Positions 1 to 7,819 are shown, counted from the stretch's first letter. The stretch: DNA of 61,363 nucleotides from Sporolactobacillus laevolacticus DSM 442 (GCF_000497245.1 NZ_AWTC01000020.1:1-61363), one strand, 5' to 3'. The notes: generated by a model not told the origin, from the sequence alone. Numbers and translations: made by a program.

Positions 1-110
1 CATAAGATCCATAGCAATTTTGAATTTATTAGGGGTTTGCCCTTTTAAATCACGCTTGGCTTTTGTTTAGTTTTCAAGGAACATTCTCAGTCATCTCTAT
101 CAGACGACTT
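1..110 (-). other. rRNA operon leader (5' part only)
   Basis: Read on the minus strand, this stretch carries GTTCCTTGAAAACTAAAC, the kind of sequence found in the transcribed leader or spacer of Bacillales rRNA operons. It lies directly downstream of two consensus promoters that point off the left edge. The first rRNA gene is expected beyond position 1; no mature rRNA sequence is visible here. I infer a leader from the promoters plus this motif. Whether the first gene is 16S cannot be seen. Confidence 0.65.
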
Positions 111-115
111 AAACA

Positions 116-144
116 ATTATACTTTCTTGTGTTTCTTTTGTCAA
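116..144 (-). promoter_or_regulatory. rrn promoter P2 (sigma-A)
   Basis: The minus strand has TTGACA, a 17-base spacer and TATAAT, a perfect vegetative consensus. It is the downstream member of a tandem pair reading into the rRNA leader at the left edge. Tandem strong promoters are typical of Bacillales rRNA operons. Confidence 0.85.
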
Positions 145-213
145 TACCTTTTTTTGATTCAATTTCAATCACTCGATCACATCAAATCAATTTCCGGAAA
201 GACAACAAAATTT

Positions 214-241
214 ATTCTACCATCTATCCGCAAAATGTCAA
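214..241 (-). promoter_or_regulatory. rrn promoter P1 (sigma-A)
   Basis: The minus strand has TTGACA, a 16-base spacer and TAGAAT, about 97 bases upstream of the consensus P2. Same direction as P2, so it is read as the upstream promoter of the same rRNA operon. Confidence 0.7.
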
Positions 242-308
242 CAGTTAATTTTCATTTTTTTATAAAGAAGAAGTTAATCCTTGTCCCATCGCGATACCTG
301 ATCAGTTC

Positions 309-336
309 GCATATTCAGGAAAGCTTGCCCATAGAA
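309..336 (+). promoter_or_regulatory. candidate sigma-G promoter of pdaB
   Basis: GCATAT followed about 15 bases later by CATAGAA resembles the forespore sigma-G consensus (GNATR ... CATNNTA). It lies about 35 bases before the proposed pdaB start, and pdaB homologues are forespore expressed. The match is imperfect, so this is a suggestion only. Confidence 0.35.
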
Positions 337-369
337 TGGTACAAACATCTGGAATGGAGTGGGTCACCC

Positions 370-1122
370 ATGCTTTGGATCATCAATGGAAAAAGGTTGA
401 AAAACATAATGCTGATTATCATCGCGGCTTTCTTTGCAGCGCTGATTTTATTCGTTCAAAAACAGGACACGGATGTTTTCACACCGATAAAACAACCCGG
501 AGCACTTTCTAAAGTGATGACAAACCAAAAGCATCTCTCGCTTACCTTTGATATTAATTGGGGTGATCAGCAAATTCCGCTTATTCTAAAAACACTTAAT
601 GAAGAACACGTAAAGGCGACCTTTTTTATTTCCGGTGAATGGGCAGAACGTCATCCTAATATTGTCCGCGGCATTCTGAGAGGCGGCCATGAAATCGAAT
701 CCCATGGTATGCGCCATGAAGACTATACACAGCTGGATGCCCAGAGAGTCCGCTCGGATATTCTATTTGGCCGTGAGGCGATCTACAAGTCCGGTGGTGA
801 AAGACCGGATATGATCCGTCCGCCATTTGGGAAGCTGAACAAAGAAGCTTTGAAGACAGCAACCGGTTTACACCAGCAAGTTGTTTTATGGAGTGTCAAT
901 CCGCAAGATGAAACGAATCCGGGCTATAAAACAATTGTCAGCCGTGTTCTTGAGCATGCAGGCAAAGGCGACATCATCAAGCTTCACGCTTCGGATGCTG
1001 CCAAAGGAACGGACCGAGCACTGCCGTTAATCATCAGAGAACTAGAAAACAGAGGGTATACTTTCGTTACTTTGAAAAGCTTGATTTCTGATACACAATC
1101 AAAGAGTAATCAAATGAATTAG
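370..1122 (+). CDS. pdaB: PdaB-type sporulation polysaccharide deacetylase
   Basis: NodB-homology (polysaccharide deacetylase) family protein of the PdaB group, needed in B. subtilis for keeping late spores intact. One N-terminal membrane anchor (about residues 10-27) precedes the catalytic fold. Visible motifs are SLTFDINWGD in place of the usual TFDDGP, a His pair in ESHGMRHEDY, and RPPFGKLN. The altered first motif is normal for PdaB and leaves its substrate uncertain. I chose the ATG at 370 (250 aa) because GGAGTGGG precedes it and it gives the family's short cytoplasmic tail; the open frame extends farther upstream without family similarity. It converges tail to tail on gerD with one base between the stops. 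The kbaA gene that normally sits beside it is absent. Confidence 0.88.
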   Translation: MLWIINGKRLKNIMLIIIAAFFAALILFVQKQDTDVFTPIKQPGALSKVMTNQKHLSLTFDINWGDQQIPLILKTLNEEHVKATFFISGEWAERHPNIVRGILRGGHEIESHGMRHEDYTQLDAQRVRSDILFGREAIYKSGGERPDMIRPPFGKLNKEALKTATGLHQQVVLWSVNPQDETNPGYKTIVSRVLEHAGKGDIIKLHASDAAKGTDRALPLIIRELENRGYTFVTLKSLISDTQSKSNQMN

Positions 1123-1123
1123 G

Positions 1124-1675
1124 CTATTTCTGCTTTTCCTGCTCTTTTTTCAAGGTATCGACAATCACATCCGCAAGTTCTTTTTTGAAAAGCGGGGTTG
1201 CCATTAACTCGGCAATGCTTTTGTCAATCTGCTGGCGAAAAGGCTTTGTTTTTAACAGACTCAGATATTGCTGCTGAAGCTCAGGAGCTTTTAAAATATC
1301 CATCATCATTCCTTGGTAGCCGGGATCTTTCATCATCTGTTTCAGCAACTTTTCATTTTCACTTTCCATGGTCTTTGCCAGCTGTTCGGAGAAATCCGGA
1401 TCTTTAAGGAGTTCCTGCCACAGCTTTTTTCCTTGTTCTGTGGTTAGGGTTTGGATGAGCGTTTTGCTTACGGCTTTATCATCAAGCATGATGGCTCCTC
1501 TCATCTCTTTATCTTTCAGCAACTCGCGAACGGCTTTTTTCCCATCATCCGTTTTCAGGATATCCAGCACCATTTTTTTGTTCTCCTGATAACTTGGCTG
1601 TTTCTGCTGCCCACCGCATCCCGCTAGGCCAATCAAAACGACCACACTCATGATCAAAGGTCCCACTCTAGCCAT
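1124..1675 (-). CDS. gerD: GerD spore germination lipoprotein
   Basis: GerD is a lipoprotein of the spore inner membrane that scaffolds germinant receptors into germinosome clusters. The 183-residue product starts with a short signal peptide ending in the lipobox LAGC, so the Cys near residue 20 is the lipidated N-terminus. The rest is charged and strongly helical, rich in Lys, Glu, Gln and Met, consistent with GerD's helical trimer core. Start chosen at the ATG behind GGGAGGAAAAAGT; the longer open frame would bury the signal peptide. A sigma-G-like promoter lies just upstream, fitting forespore expression. It is separated from salA by a terminator and faces pdaB. Confidence 0.88.
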   Translation of the reverse strand: MARVGPLIMSVVVLIGLAGCGGQQKQPSYQENKKMVLDILKTDDGKKAVRELLKDKEMRGAIMLDDKAVSKTLIQTLTTEQGKKLWQELLKDPDFSEQLAKTMESENEKLLKQMMKDPGYQGMMMDILKAPELQQQYLSLLKTKPFRQQIDKSIAELMATPLFKKELADVIVDTLKKEQEKQK

Positions 1676-1707
1676 ACTTTTTCCTCCCTGATCGCATATC
1701 CTTTGCT

Positions 1708-1736
1708 TAATATGTGTGAGTGATGATTTTTTATAC
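1708..1736 (-). promoter_or_regulatory. candidate sigma-G promoter of gerD
   Basis: On the minus strand GTATA and CATATTA are separated by 17 bases, about 33 bases before the gerD start codon. This fits the sigma-G pattern and the known forespore control of gerD in B. subtilis. Confidence 0.5.
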
Positions 1737-1799
1737 GATGCGAGCAACGATAATCAACAGTAAGGGAAAAAGTTGGCAAGTATAAACTTAAGTTGAACG

Positions 1800-1902
1800 A
1801 ACGTAGCCCCCTCATCAGTCTGGCGTTCATGCATATTTTCTCCGGCGCGCGCATATTTCCTGCTTTTCCACGCATAAATCCCACCGCGCCGCGCGCAAAC
1901 AA
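1800..1902. repeat. GC-rich intergenic patch with ~20-base periodicity
   Basis: Between gerD and salA the minus strand shows three imperfect units of about 20 bases, each beginning TATGCR (TATGCGTGG, TATGCGCGC, TATGCATGA) and most ending in GAAA. The patch also holds GCGCGC runs unlike the surrounding base composition. No convincing gene is present. It could be a degenerate interspersed repeat; function unknown. Confidence 0.35.
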
Positions 1903-1928
1903 CAAAAAATCCCTGCCGCAGCAGAGAT
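1903..1928 (-). terminator. intrinsic terminator of salA
   Basis: The minus strand has an 8-bp stem (ATCTCTGC / GCAGGGAT, one G-U pair) with a TGCG loop followed by TTTTTT, just past the salA stop. Confidence 0.85.
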
Positions 1929-1944
1929 CTTCAACTATTTTTCT

Positions 1945-2994
1945 TTAGTTTTTGCTTAATTTATTAATTACCTTAATTGCTATATCGTCATAAGCCGGAG
2001 CGATCGGATCGTCTTTAAAATAAACGCCAGGAGCAAAAACGCCTTTCTTTTGCGCTGGTTGTGTGAGCGGCACCCGGCCAAGCAAATCCGTTTTCAGCAG
2101 ATCACTGAGTTTGTCTCCGCCGCCTTTTCCAAAGACGTATTCGATTTCTCCCGTTTTTTTACTCTGATAGTAAGCCATGTTCTCGATAACGCCCAAAATC
2201 TCATGCTTCGTTTGCGTCGCCATCGCGCCCGCACGTGCTGCGACAAAAGCGGCGGTCGGATGCGGTGTAGTGACAATGATTTCTTTGGAATGCGGAAGCT
2301 TGTTGTGAATATCCATAGCCACGTCGCCCGTTCCCGGCGGCAAGTCTAGAACTAGATAGTCTAGCTCGCCCCAATCCACGTCGTTGAAGAAATTATTGAG
2401 CATCTTCCCAAGCATCGGTCCGCGCCAAATAACCGGTGAATTATTCTCAACGAAAAAGCCCATCGAAATCACCTTGAGACCAAAACGTTCAACTGGCATA
2501 ATTTTTTCATCCTGAATAGCCGGCCGATTTTCAATACCCATCATATCCGGCACGCTGAACCCATAGATATCCGCATCAAGAAGGCCGACTTTCTTGCCCT
2601 GCCGTGCCAAAGCCAAGGCGAGATTGACCGAAACCGTTGATTTACCGACACCGCCCTTGCCACTTGCCACGGCAATGAATTCTGTTTTCGTTCCCGGCGA
2701 AAGAAGTGTCGGCCGTGCATTCGGAAATCCACCCAATTCATGAATCTCCTGCTCACTAAGCACCCCAAAGCGCACGATAACCGATTCAGCGCCTTGCTCC
2801 TTTAACTTAGAGGAGATCTCCACCTGAATCTGCATTTGTTTTACTTTATCCTGCTTCGATAAAGCAACTTCCAGTCTGACGCGTCCATCCTCAATAGATA
2901 ACTTTTTTAACGCCTGTGTCTCCAAAAGATTTTTATGTAAAAAGGGGTCCTGAACGGTCTTTAACACGTCCAAAACCTTCTGTTGATCCATCAT
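1945..2994 (-). CDS. salA: SalA/Mrp-family P-loop ATPase
   Basis: Mrp/NBP35-type ATPase of the MinD/ParA superfamily. Residues 1-90 form the MIP18/DUF59-like domain. The deviant Walker A motif GKGGVGKST is near residue 114, followed by DADIYGFSVPD and LDLPPGTGDV. In B. subtilis SalA represses scoC and so affects exoprotease production; other Mrp proteins carry iron-sulfur clusters. The CxxC of cluster-carrying homologues is not visible near the C-terminus, which favours a regulatory role, though this is inference. It sits in the conserved ybaK-cwlD-salA order and is followed by its own terminator. Confidence 0.88.
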   Translation of the reverse strand: MMDQQKVLDVLKTVQDPFLHKNLLETQALKKLSIEDGRVRLEVALSKQDKVKQMQIQVEISSKLKEQGAESVIVRFGVLSEQEIHELGGFPNARPTLLSPGTKTEFIAVASGKGGVGKSTVSVNLALALARQGKKVGLLDADIYGFSVPDMMGIENRPAIQDEKIMPVERFGLKVISMGFFVENNSPVIWRGPMLGKMLNNFFNDVDWGELDYLVLDLPPGTGDVAMDIHNKLPHSKEIIVTTPHPTAAFVAARAGAMATQTKHEILGVIENMAYYQSKKTGEIEYVFGKGGGDKLSDLLKTDLLGRVPLTQPAQKKGVFAPGVYFKDDPIAPAYDDIAIKVINKLSKN

Positions 2995-3065
2995 TGCGTC
3001 ACCAGCTCTCCAATAATTTCACCTACAGTATAGCAGACCTTGGATTAGAAAACCCGCGTTTTGAA

Positions 3066-3797
3066 TTAATCAGAGGGAACCTTTTCATTGGTGAAATAGC
3101 GCATGATGCCTTGACTGATCGAAGCAGCTGCCTGTTTCTGATAATTCCGCTGAATTAGTAATGCGCGCTCCTGTTCATTGGACAAAAAACCTACTTCGAC
3201 TAATGCCGATGGTGATTCGGCTTTCTTTAATAAATACACGTGACTGATCGGCTTGGCATAACGGTTCGTATTGCCAAGGTTGCGTTTCAGGGAATCCTGA
3301 ATAAATAACGCCAACTTGCGATTTTCAGCTGACTTCGGGTGATAAAACGTTTGCGCGCCATGTAGACTGGGCATCGGAATCGCATTCATATGCACACTGA
3401 CAAAGGCATCAGGATGTGATTTATTAATAAGCTCTGCCCGACGTACAAGATCTTGTCTCTTGTGCCGGCCGTGATAATTCTCATCTGAGAGATCTGTATC
3501 TGTTTCCCGGGTCATGATTACAATAGCTCCGGCCTCCTGAAGATAATTGCGAAGATCTTTTGCGACTGTCAGTGTTATTTTTTTTTCCTCTGTACTCCCG
3601 CCTACCGCCCCGCCATCCGGTCCGCCGTGTCCGGCATCAACGACAATCACACGTCCTGCCAGCGGTGTGTGCCAGTTTTGGCTGGCATGCCAGCTCACGA
3701 GCCATTTAACGCCTGCAAGTGTCACAAATGCCAGAACAGCAATTGTGCATCCCCAGAAAAGCCATCTCCTTCTCAATCCAATCCCCCCAACTAGCAA
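3066..3797 (-). CDS. cwlD: CwlD N-acetylmuramoyl-L-alanine amidase
   Basis: Zinc amidase (Amidase_3) that, together with PdaA, makes muramic-delta-lactam in spore cortex peptidoglycan, the mark recognised by germination lytic enzymes. Residues 10-33 form one N-terminal membrane segment or uncleaved signal. The fold follows, with VDAGHGGPDGG (zinc His), SVHMNAIP (second His) and ALVEVGFLSN (catalytic Glu). The length, 243 aa, is close to the 237 aa of B. subtilis. It lies between ybaK and salA as in Bacillus. Confidence 0.93.
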   Translation of the reverse strand: MLVGGIGLRRRWLFWGCTIAVLAFVTLAGVKWLVSWHASQNWHTPLAGRVIVVDAGHGGPDGGAVGGSTEEKKITLTVAKDLRNYLQEAGAIVIMTRETDTDLSDENYHGRHKRQDLVRRAELINKSHPDAFVSVHMNAIPMPSLHGAQTFYHPKSAENRKLALFIQDSLKRNLGNTNRYAKPISHVYLLKKAESPSALVEVGFLSNEQERALLIQRNYQKQAAASISQGIMRYFTNEKVPSD

Positions 3798-3854
3798 GCC
3801 TGTCTCTATCTCATATATATGGACAAAGCCAGCAAATATGCGGGGTGTTCTCTT

Positions 3855-4289
3855 TTAATGAAGTTTCAGTCTCCAGCGTTTCAACGAGGCATTAAAGCCT
3901 TCCGTCCACCATGAATACAAATATTTCCGGCAAACGTCTTGCAATTCACTCAGCGATTCCTGATCAGATCCCCAGAACAGCCAGAAATCGAAAAAATCAT
4001 CTAAAAGTGCATAAAATTCGATTTTGCTCCGTTCAAAAGCTTTTCCCATTTCTTCCCCATAAAAGCCGAAACGTCCCATTGAGGAGCCAAGAAGAAAACT
4101 CTCCAACGCATATTCCGCACACATTTCTTTTCCTGTTGCTCCTGCGGCAGGAACAAGCGCCAAATATTGATCAAAATAGCTGTGGACGGACTCTTCAATT
4201 TTTGTAAAAGATAAATCCTGCAGTGCGCGCCTTTCTGAATCCAACTGTTTGTGGCGCTGTTTCTCTCTAAAATCCATAACAATACCCAT
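3855..4289 (-). CDS. ybaK: YbaK family protein (DUF2521)
   Basis: Small soluble protein of unknown function conserved just upstream of cwlD in sporeformers. About 144 residues, mostly helical and acidic in the middle, rich in Phe and Trp (FDFWLFWGS), with no membrane segment or catalytic motif. GGAGG lies 7 bases before the chosen second ATG; the first ATG three bases earlier is only 4 bases away. Assignment rests on position and general resemblance to DUF2521. It should not be confused with the YbaK/EbsC deacylase of the same name. Confidence 0.7.
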   Translation of the reverse strand: MGIVMDFREKQRHKQLDSERRALQDLSFTKIEESVHSYFDQYLALVPAAGATGKEMCAEYALESFLLGSSMGRFGFYGEEMGKAFERSKIEFYALLDDFFDFWLFWGSDQESLSELQDVCRKYLYSWWTEGFNASLKRWRLKLH

Positions 4290-4427
4290 CATCGCTCCTC
4301 CTTTCCTTATTTAGCATCCGGCAAGAATCACGCGATCAAACGTAACAGCTTTTTCCATAGCGTAGCCGTAAGAACGGAAAGCAATGACAAGGTAAATGTT
4401 GGGGCTTATTTTTCATTGCAAGGTATT
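4290..4427. other. intergenic stretch without a recognised gene
   Basis: AT-rich spacer between ybaK and the terminator of the secreted SH3-like protein. It must hold the ybaK promoter, but I see no clear -35/-10 pair. This is the left boundary of the accessory island. Confidence 0.4.
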
Positions 4428-4465
4428 GAAAAAAAGGCGCTCAACCCAATCCGGTTAAACGCCTT
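4428..4465 (-). terminator. terminator of the SH3-like secreted protein gene
   Basis: The minus strand has AAGGCG ... CGCCTT with an inner AACC/GGTT stem, followed by TTTTTTT, about 35 bases past the stop of the 201-aa gene. Confidence 0.85.
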
Positions 4466-4500
4466 GTATTATCAATTGATTTAATTTTCCAACCCTGACT

Positions 4501-5106
4501 TCATTTCATTACTGCTTTTCCATAAAAATCCTTAATGATTTTATTATCCGGTTTACTTACAAGAAGCGTCTTCTTTCCATTCTTCATTTTCAGCTCCATA
4601 GTCTGGGTCAATTTACCCCAGATCTGTGTTCCGTCACCGTGAAGCGTTACATGCTGCAAATACAAAGTATTATTTCTAACAACGGCATTCTTCGATTTGA
4701 CAACCGCGATGACTGCTCCGGGATCATAATTAAAATAAATATAGTTTTTTGTAATTAAAATCTGTCGGGAAACATGTGCGTTAACTTTGCCTAAATACCA
4801 TGATCCCTCAAAATCCTTATAAGTCGCAGCTTTTGATTTTGTTAGATTCTTCACATTGATGTACCCTGAACTTTTGCTGTACGTTACACGATAGAAACCC
4901 CGTGACGGCTTATGGCGAATATAAAATTTTGTATTCACCGACAGCGTGCGGATCGTTTTTACGCCCTTCTTGTCTTTATAAAGATGTGTACCTGCTGCTG
5001 TGTAGTAAATGGTAGCTTTGGCAGTTTCAGCAGAAGCAAATGACGAAAAACTCAAGCAAGAAATAAGTAGAGCAACAATGACCATTATTGAAAAACGCTT
5101 TTTCAT
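4501..5106 (-). CDS. secreted SH3-like domain protein
   Basis: 201-residue exported protein. The signal peptide is KK-R followed by a hydrophobic stretch, ending SFASA near residue 26. Residues about 30-95 resemble a bacterial SH3 fold (LYKDKKGVKTIRTLSVNTKF, then SGYINVKNL), as seen in cell-wall-binding domains. Residues about 100-200 are beta-rich with no recognised motif, and no lytic domain is visible. Likely a wall- or surface-associated protein; substrate unknown. It has its own terminator and is divergent from the next gene, so it is a single-gene unit in the accessory island. Confidence 0.75.
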   Translation of the reverse strand: MKKRFSIMVIVALLISCLSFSSFASAETAKATIYYTAAGTHLYKDKKGVKTIRTLSVNTKFYIRHKPSRGFYRVTYSKSSGYINVKNLTKSKAATYKDFEGSWYLGKVNAHVSRQILITKNYIYFNYDPGAVIAVVKSKNAVVRNNTLYLQHVTLHGDGTQIWGKLTQTMELKMKNGKKTLLVSKPDNKIIKDFYGKAVMK

Positions 5107-5351
5107 TTTTCAATCTCCTCTGTAACATAAATGTAATATTATCGAAACAAATGTAATATAGTCGTTTTTATTTCCATCGTCAATAGTACTTTGGATGTTG
5201 TAACCGTTTAGTCATTTTCATGTATCATTCATGCCCGCGATTTATTCCACTGTCTCTCTTTACCGCGTTTCTTTATGCCTTTTTCTTTCTCGTAATTTTC
5301 TTATCAAAAACTTCATAAGTTATGGAATAAAACTTTATTGGGGTTGTGATA
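5107..5351. other. divergent intergenic region
   Basis: 245 AT-rich bases between two divergent genes must contain both promoters. I see no unambiguous -35/-10 pair and no strong repeat. Confidence 0.3.
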
Positions 5352-5909
5352 ATGATGGCTCAACAGATCAGCATGGCGGAGGCTGAATTAAGAAATCATC
5401 TGAGAATGCTTTGGGAACAACATGTCTTCTGGACTCGGCTGACAATAAGCGGAATCGTGTTTGATCTGCCCGATATCACAGTCACTACAAATCGCCTGCT
5501 CAGAAATCCTAAGGATTTCGAACAACTTTTAGCCCCTCTGTATGGCCCTGCAATCGCTTCGAGATTTTCAACCTTGTTTACAGAACATCTGGTTATCGCA
5601 GCTCAACTCGTTAAGGCTGCGAAAGCCGGGAATAGTACAGCCGCTGCAGAAGCCGAAAAGAAATGGTATGCCAACGCCGATCAAATTGTCGCATTCCTAG
5701 GCAGCATCAATCCCTACTGGTCGGCAAGAGACTGGCAAACAATGCTGCACGCACATCTAAAAATGACTAAGGATGAAGCTGTTGCCTTCTTATCGAAAAA
5801 GTACGCAGACAGCGTCACAGTCTTCGATCAAATTGAGCAACAAGCCTTGGTCATGGCAGATGTTATGGCCTATGGAATTGCCCGGCAGTTTCCAGCGCAA
5901 TTTTCTTAG
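5352..5909 (+). CDS. conserved all-helical protein of unknown function
   Basis: 185 residues, predicted almost entirely helical, with no signal peptide or membrane segment. Features are LRNHLRMLWEQHVFWTR at the N-terminus, an Ala/Lys-rich helix around residues 90-110, INPYWS near 120 and a Met-rich last helix. From memory, close homologues in Bacillales and Paenibacillus are sometimes annotated acetylglutamate kinase, but no amino-acid kinase motif (GG near the N-terminus, nucleotide loop) is present, so I reject that name. Starts are ambiguous: GTG 5346, ATG 5352 or ATG 5355; GGGG lies 8 bases before 5352. It is followed by a terminator. Confidence 0.7.
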   Translation: MMAQQISMAEAELRNHLRMLWEQHVFWTRLTISGIVFDLPDITVTTNRLLRNPKDFEQLLAPLYGPAIASRFSTLFTEHLVIAAQLVKAAKAGNSTAAAEAEKKWYANADQIVAFLGSINPYWSARDWQTMLHAHLKMTKDEAVAFLSKKYADSVTVFDQIEQQALVMADVMAYGIARQFPAQFS

Positions 5910-6002
5910 AACAAGAGCCAAATCAGTATCTACATTTTTGATGTTTATCCGTTTGAAAATCAAGTATTCCGGTGATAATGAATGTATTCCCTCTGCTTTT
6001 TA

Positions 6003-6029
6003 CCCTGTGCGCAGCATGGGGATTTTTTT
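6003..6029 (+). terminator. terminator after the helical protein gene
   Basis: A 7-bp stem with G-U pairs (CCCTGTG / CATGGGG), a CGCAG loop and a seven-T run, about 95 bases past the stop codon. Confidence 0.75.
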
Positions 6030-6136
6030 ATGTATAGTATAGTTTACTTTTTGGCATAATAAGGAAAATTTATTGCTATAATTAATTTCCGAAATGATGT
6101 TTATTACATATCACATCGTATTAGGGGGATTAATAA

Positions 6137-6367
6137 GTGATTCGTAACATGTACATTATTCAATATATTGATCACTCAACAGCCTGGCATTTAGATGAAA
6201 CGGTACAAATCGACGCAAAAAGACGAAAGTATAAAAAGGGAGATGTTATCCTAGTTAAGGATAAAAAGTATGTCGTCATCGAAGATTTCACTCGTTTGAG
6301 AGTGAAACACTTTCAACGAGAAATAAATCCCCTAAAACCATTAATTTCGCAAATTCCTAATATATAA
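6137..6367 (+). CDS. small hypothetical protein
   Basis: 76 residues, Lys- and Ile-rich, predicted mostly beta strand (KKGDVILVKDKKYVVIED), possibly a small barrel. The GTG start is preceded by AGGGGG at about 8 bases, a good ribosome site, and a strong terminator follows, so expression as a single-gene unit is likely. No family recognised. Confidence 0.6.
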   Translation: MIRNMYIIQYIDHSTAWHLDETVQIDAKRRKYKKGDVILVKDKKYVVIEDFTRLRVKHFQREINPLKPLISQIPNI

Positions 6368-6432
6368 GTACATCCTCGATCAATAGATCCTATCTAATTA
6401 TGTTCACCAATCGTTTATATCTTCTTCCAGTT

Positions 6433-6461
6433 CCTTGTGCTATAGCCACAAGGAGCTTTTT
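6433..6461 (+). terminator. terminator of the 76-aa gene
   Basis: Perfect 7-bp stem CCTTGTG / CACAAGG followed by AGCTTTTTT. Confidence 0.88.
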
Positions 6462-6850
6462 TATGGCTGCAATTATCTTGGGCGATAAGCAGCGAAGTTA
6501 AGTTACATTAAGGATGGCCTCTATAAAACAGATGATTTGATATTCTCGTCGTCTTAATCCTTTGAATAAATTAATGATTGCTTATGATACGTACGGAATG
6601 AATAAACATTATGCATTCCTGGACATCATTGACACTCAAACTAGCAAGTTTTTGATCAACCCTCGATTCAATTTTTTTAAGTTCGTTTAAGGTCTCTTAA
6701 ATTTCAACTTTTTTCTTCTCAACCAAGCGAGTAAATGAAATAGAACGGATCTTTTTGTTTAATGTGTTTTCAGTTTAGATTCAGTTTTTTCCCTTAGAAT
6801 AATCAATGTGATATATGAGTATGAAACAGAACCCAAGAGGAGGAACAAAA
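6462..6850. other. island spacer with a short fragmentary reading frame
   Basis: About 390 AT-rich bases. On the plus strand a frame open from about 6545 to 6690 reads well enough to look protein-like (for example LNPLNKLMIAYDTYG and AFLDIIDTQTSKFL), but the nearest ATG leaves 40 residues or fewer and has no ribosome site. I suspect a gene relic of unknown identity. The promoter of the next gene must lie at the right end; none is clear. Confidence 0.3.
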
Positions 6851-7387
6851 ATGAGTTTTTCGAAAACCTTAGCCAATCGTTCAATTATGTTAATCATGTT
6901 AGTCATTGGTTACGAGATGCTAATGTCTGGTTTAAGTAAAGTGTTTGGTGGATTTGTCACGGGATTCCATCATGAACTAAGTACATCCATAACTGACGCG
7001 TTCGGATTTTATCACCCAATTCTTAAAGGTATTGTCTTGCCAAATTCAGTGCTGTTTGCTACGGGTGCAACACTCACTGAACTATTTGTTGGTATCTCTT
7101 TTATATTGATTCCCATACTTGGATCTCGTTCTTTTTCATCAGGATTAGCGAAATGGGGATTGGTAACATCTGTTATAGCCGCGTTTTACAACTTAAACCT
7201 CTTCTTATATAGTGGAGATCCCTTTTTTGTGAATCCTAGCGCTCCCTATGAGGAATCTGTATCAATTGACTTACTCTTAGCATTAATGGAGCTGGTACTG
7301 TTCTACCACTTTTATCAGGCAATTCGATGGATTAAAGAGGAGACTAACAACGAAGAACCAAAAATAGTTCACAGTGCTATACAATAA
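6851..7387 (+). CDS. DoxX-like four-helix membrane protein
   Basis: 178 residues with four hydrophobic segments at about 10-30, 60-82, 92-112 and 135-155. The layout and the N-terminal YEMLMSGLSKVFGG resemble DoxX/SURF4-type quinone-associated membrane proteins. The ATG at 6851 was chosen because AAGAGGAGG precedes it; an ATG 36 bases earlier has no such site. A terminator follows. The family call is by fold pattern, not by a catalytic residue, and the function is unknown. Confidence 0.6.
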   Translation: MSFSKTLANRSIMLIMLVIGYEMLMSGLSKVFGGFVTGFHHELSTSITDAFGFYHPILKGIVLPNSVLFATGATLTELFVGISFILIPILGSRSFSSGLAKWGLVTSVIAAFYNLNLFLYSGDPFFVNPSAPYEESVSIDLLLALMELVLFYHFYQAIRWIKEETNNEEPKIVHSAIQ

Positions 7388-7419
7388 ATACTGTAATAAA
7401 AAAATGAAATGCATTCCAC

Positions 7420-7447
7420 TTCCCCGTGATTAATGGGGATTTTTTTA
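7420..7447 (+). terminator. terminator of the DoxX-like gene
   Basis: CCCC ... GGGG stem followed by ATTTTTTT. A second GC stem (TCCCGG / CCGGGGA, 7447-7466) abuts it. Confidence 0.7.
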
Positions 7448-7631
7448 TCCCGGCATAACCGGGGATACATACTGTAAGAAGGTCTCGGCTTTTTAATCTT
7501 TACAAGATCAATGTGATGTTTAATATGAATAACAAAAGTGCCACCAGTTACGGTAACAACTGTTTTTGCTGTCTGTATGTCCAATTGAAATGATTGTTTG
7601 AAACACGTAAGTCGCTTCCTTTTATTTTTTT

Positions 7632-7819
7632 AAACTTTACTGACCAAGCTCTAATACCAACGATGCCATCTATCGCAGGACCATGATTCTTTGAAAAGCC
7701 TTAACTACTGCAGCTGTTTTAACTCTATAAATCCCATCCGCTGTAATATTAAGCAACTTCTGGATCTTCTTCGCGTCGGAACCACGGCTACCAATCTGAA
7801 TTAAATGTCTTGATAAAGA
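7632..7819 (-). pseudogene. relic of a peptidoglycan-binding domain (phage-type endolysin C-terminus)
   Basis: The minus strand reads IGSRGSDAKKIQKLLN, then TADGIY and VKAFQ, and after a single frame change near 7690 NHGPAIDGIVGIRAWSV. This is the order and spacing of a PG_binding_1 (three-helix wall-binding) domain as found at the end of phage endolysins and cell-wall amidases. No catalytic domain lies upstream: a stop codon ends the frame at about 7820. The frame change plus the missing body make it a dead fragment. Confidence 0.7.

Noticed and set aside
1654-1905. 83-codon minus-strand frame across the GC-rich repeat
   Set aside because: It reads through the salA terminator, the repeat units and the gerD promoter; no family similarity, no site.
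5352-5909. Acetylglutamate kinase call for the helical protein
   Set aside because: No nucleotide- or substrate-binding motif of the amino-acid kinase family.
6568-6690. Short plus-strand protein-like frame in the island
   Set aside because: Reads plausibly but has no ribosome site, an immediate upstream stop and no recognised family; kept only as a note on the spacer.
7369-7584. 71-codon minus-strand frame ending near the DoxX-like gene
   Set aside because: It starts at TTG without a ribosome site, runs through the terminator of the convergent gene and has no recognisable family.
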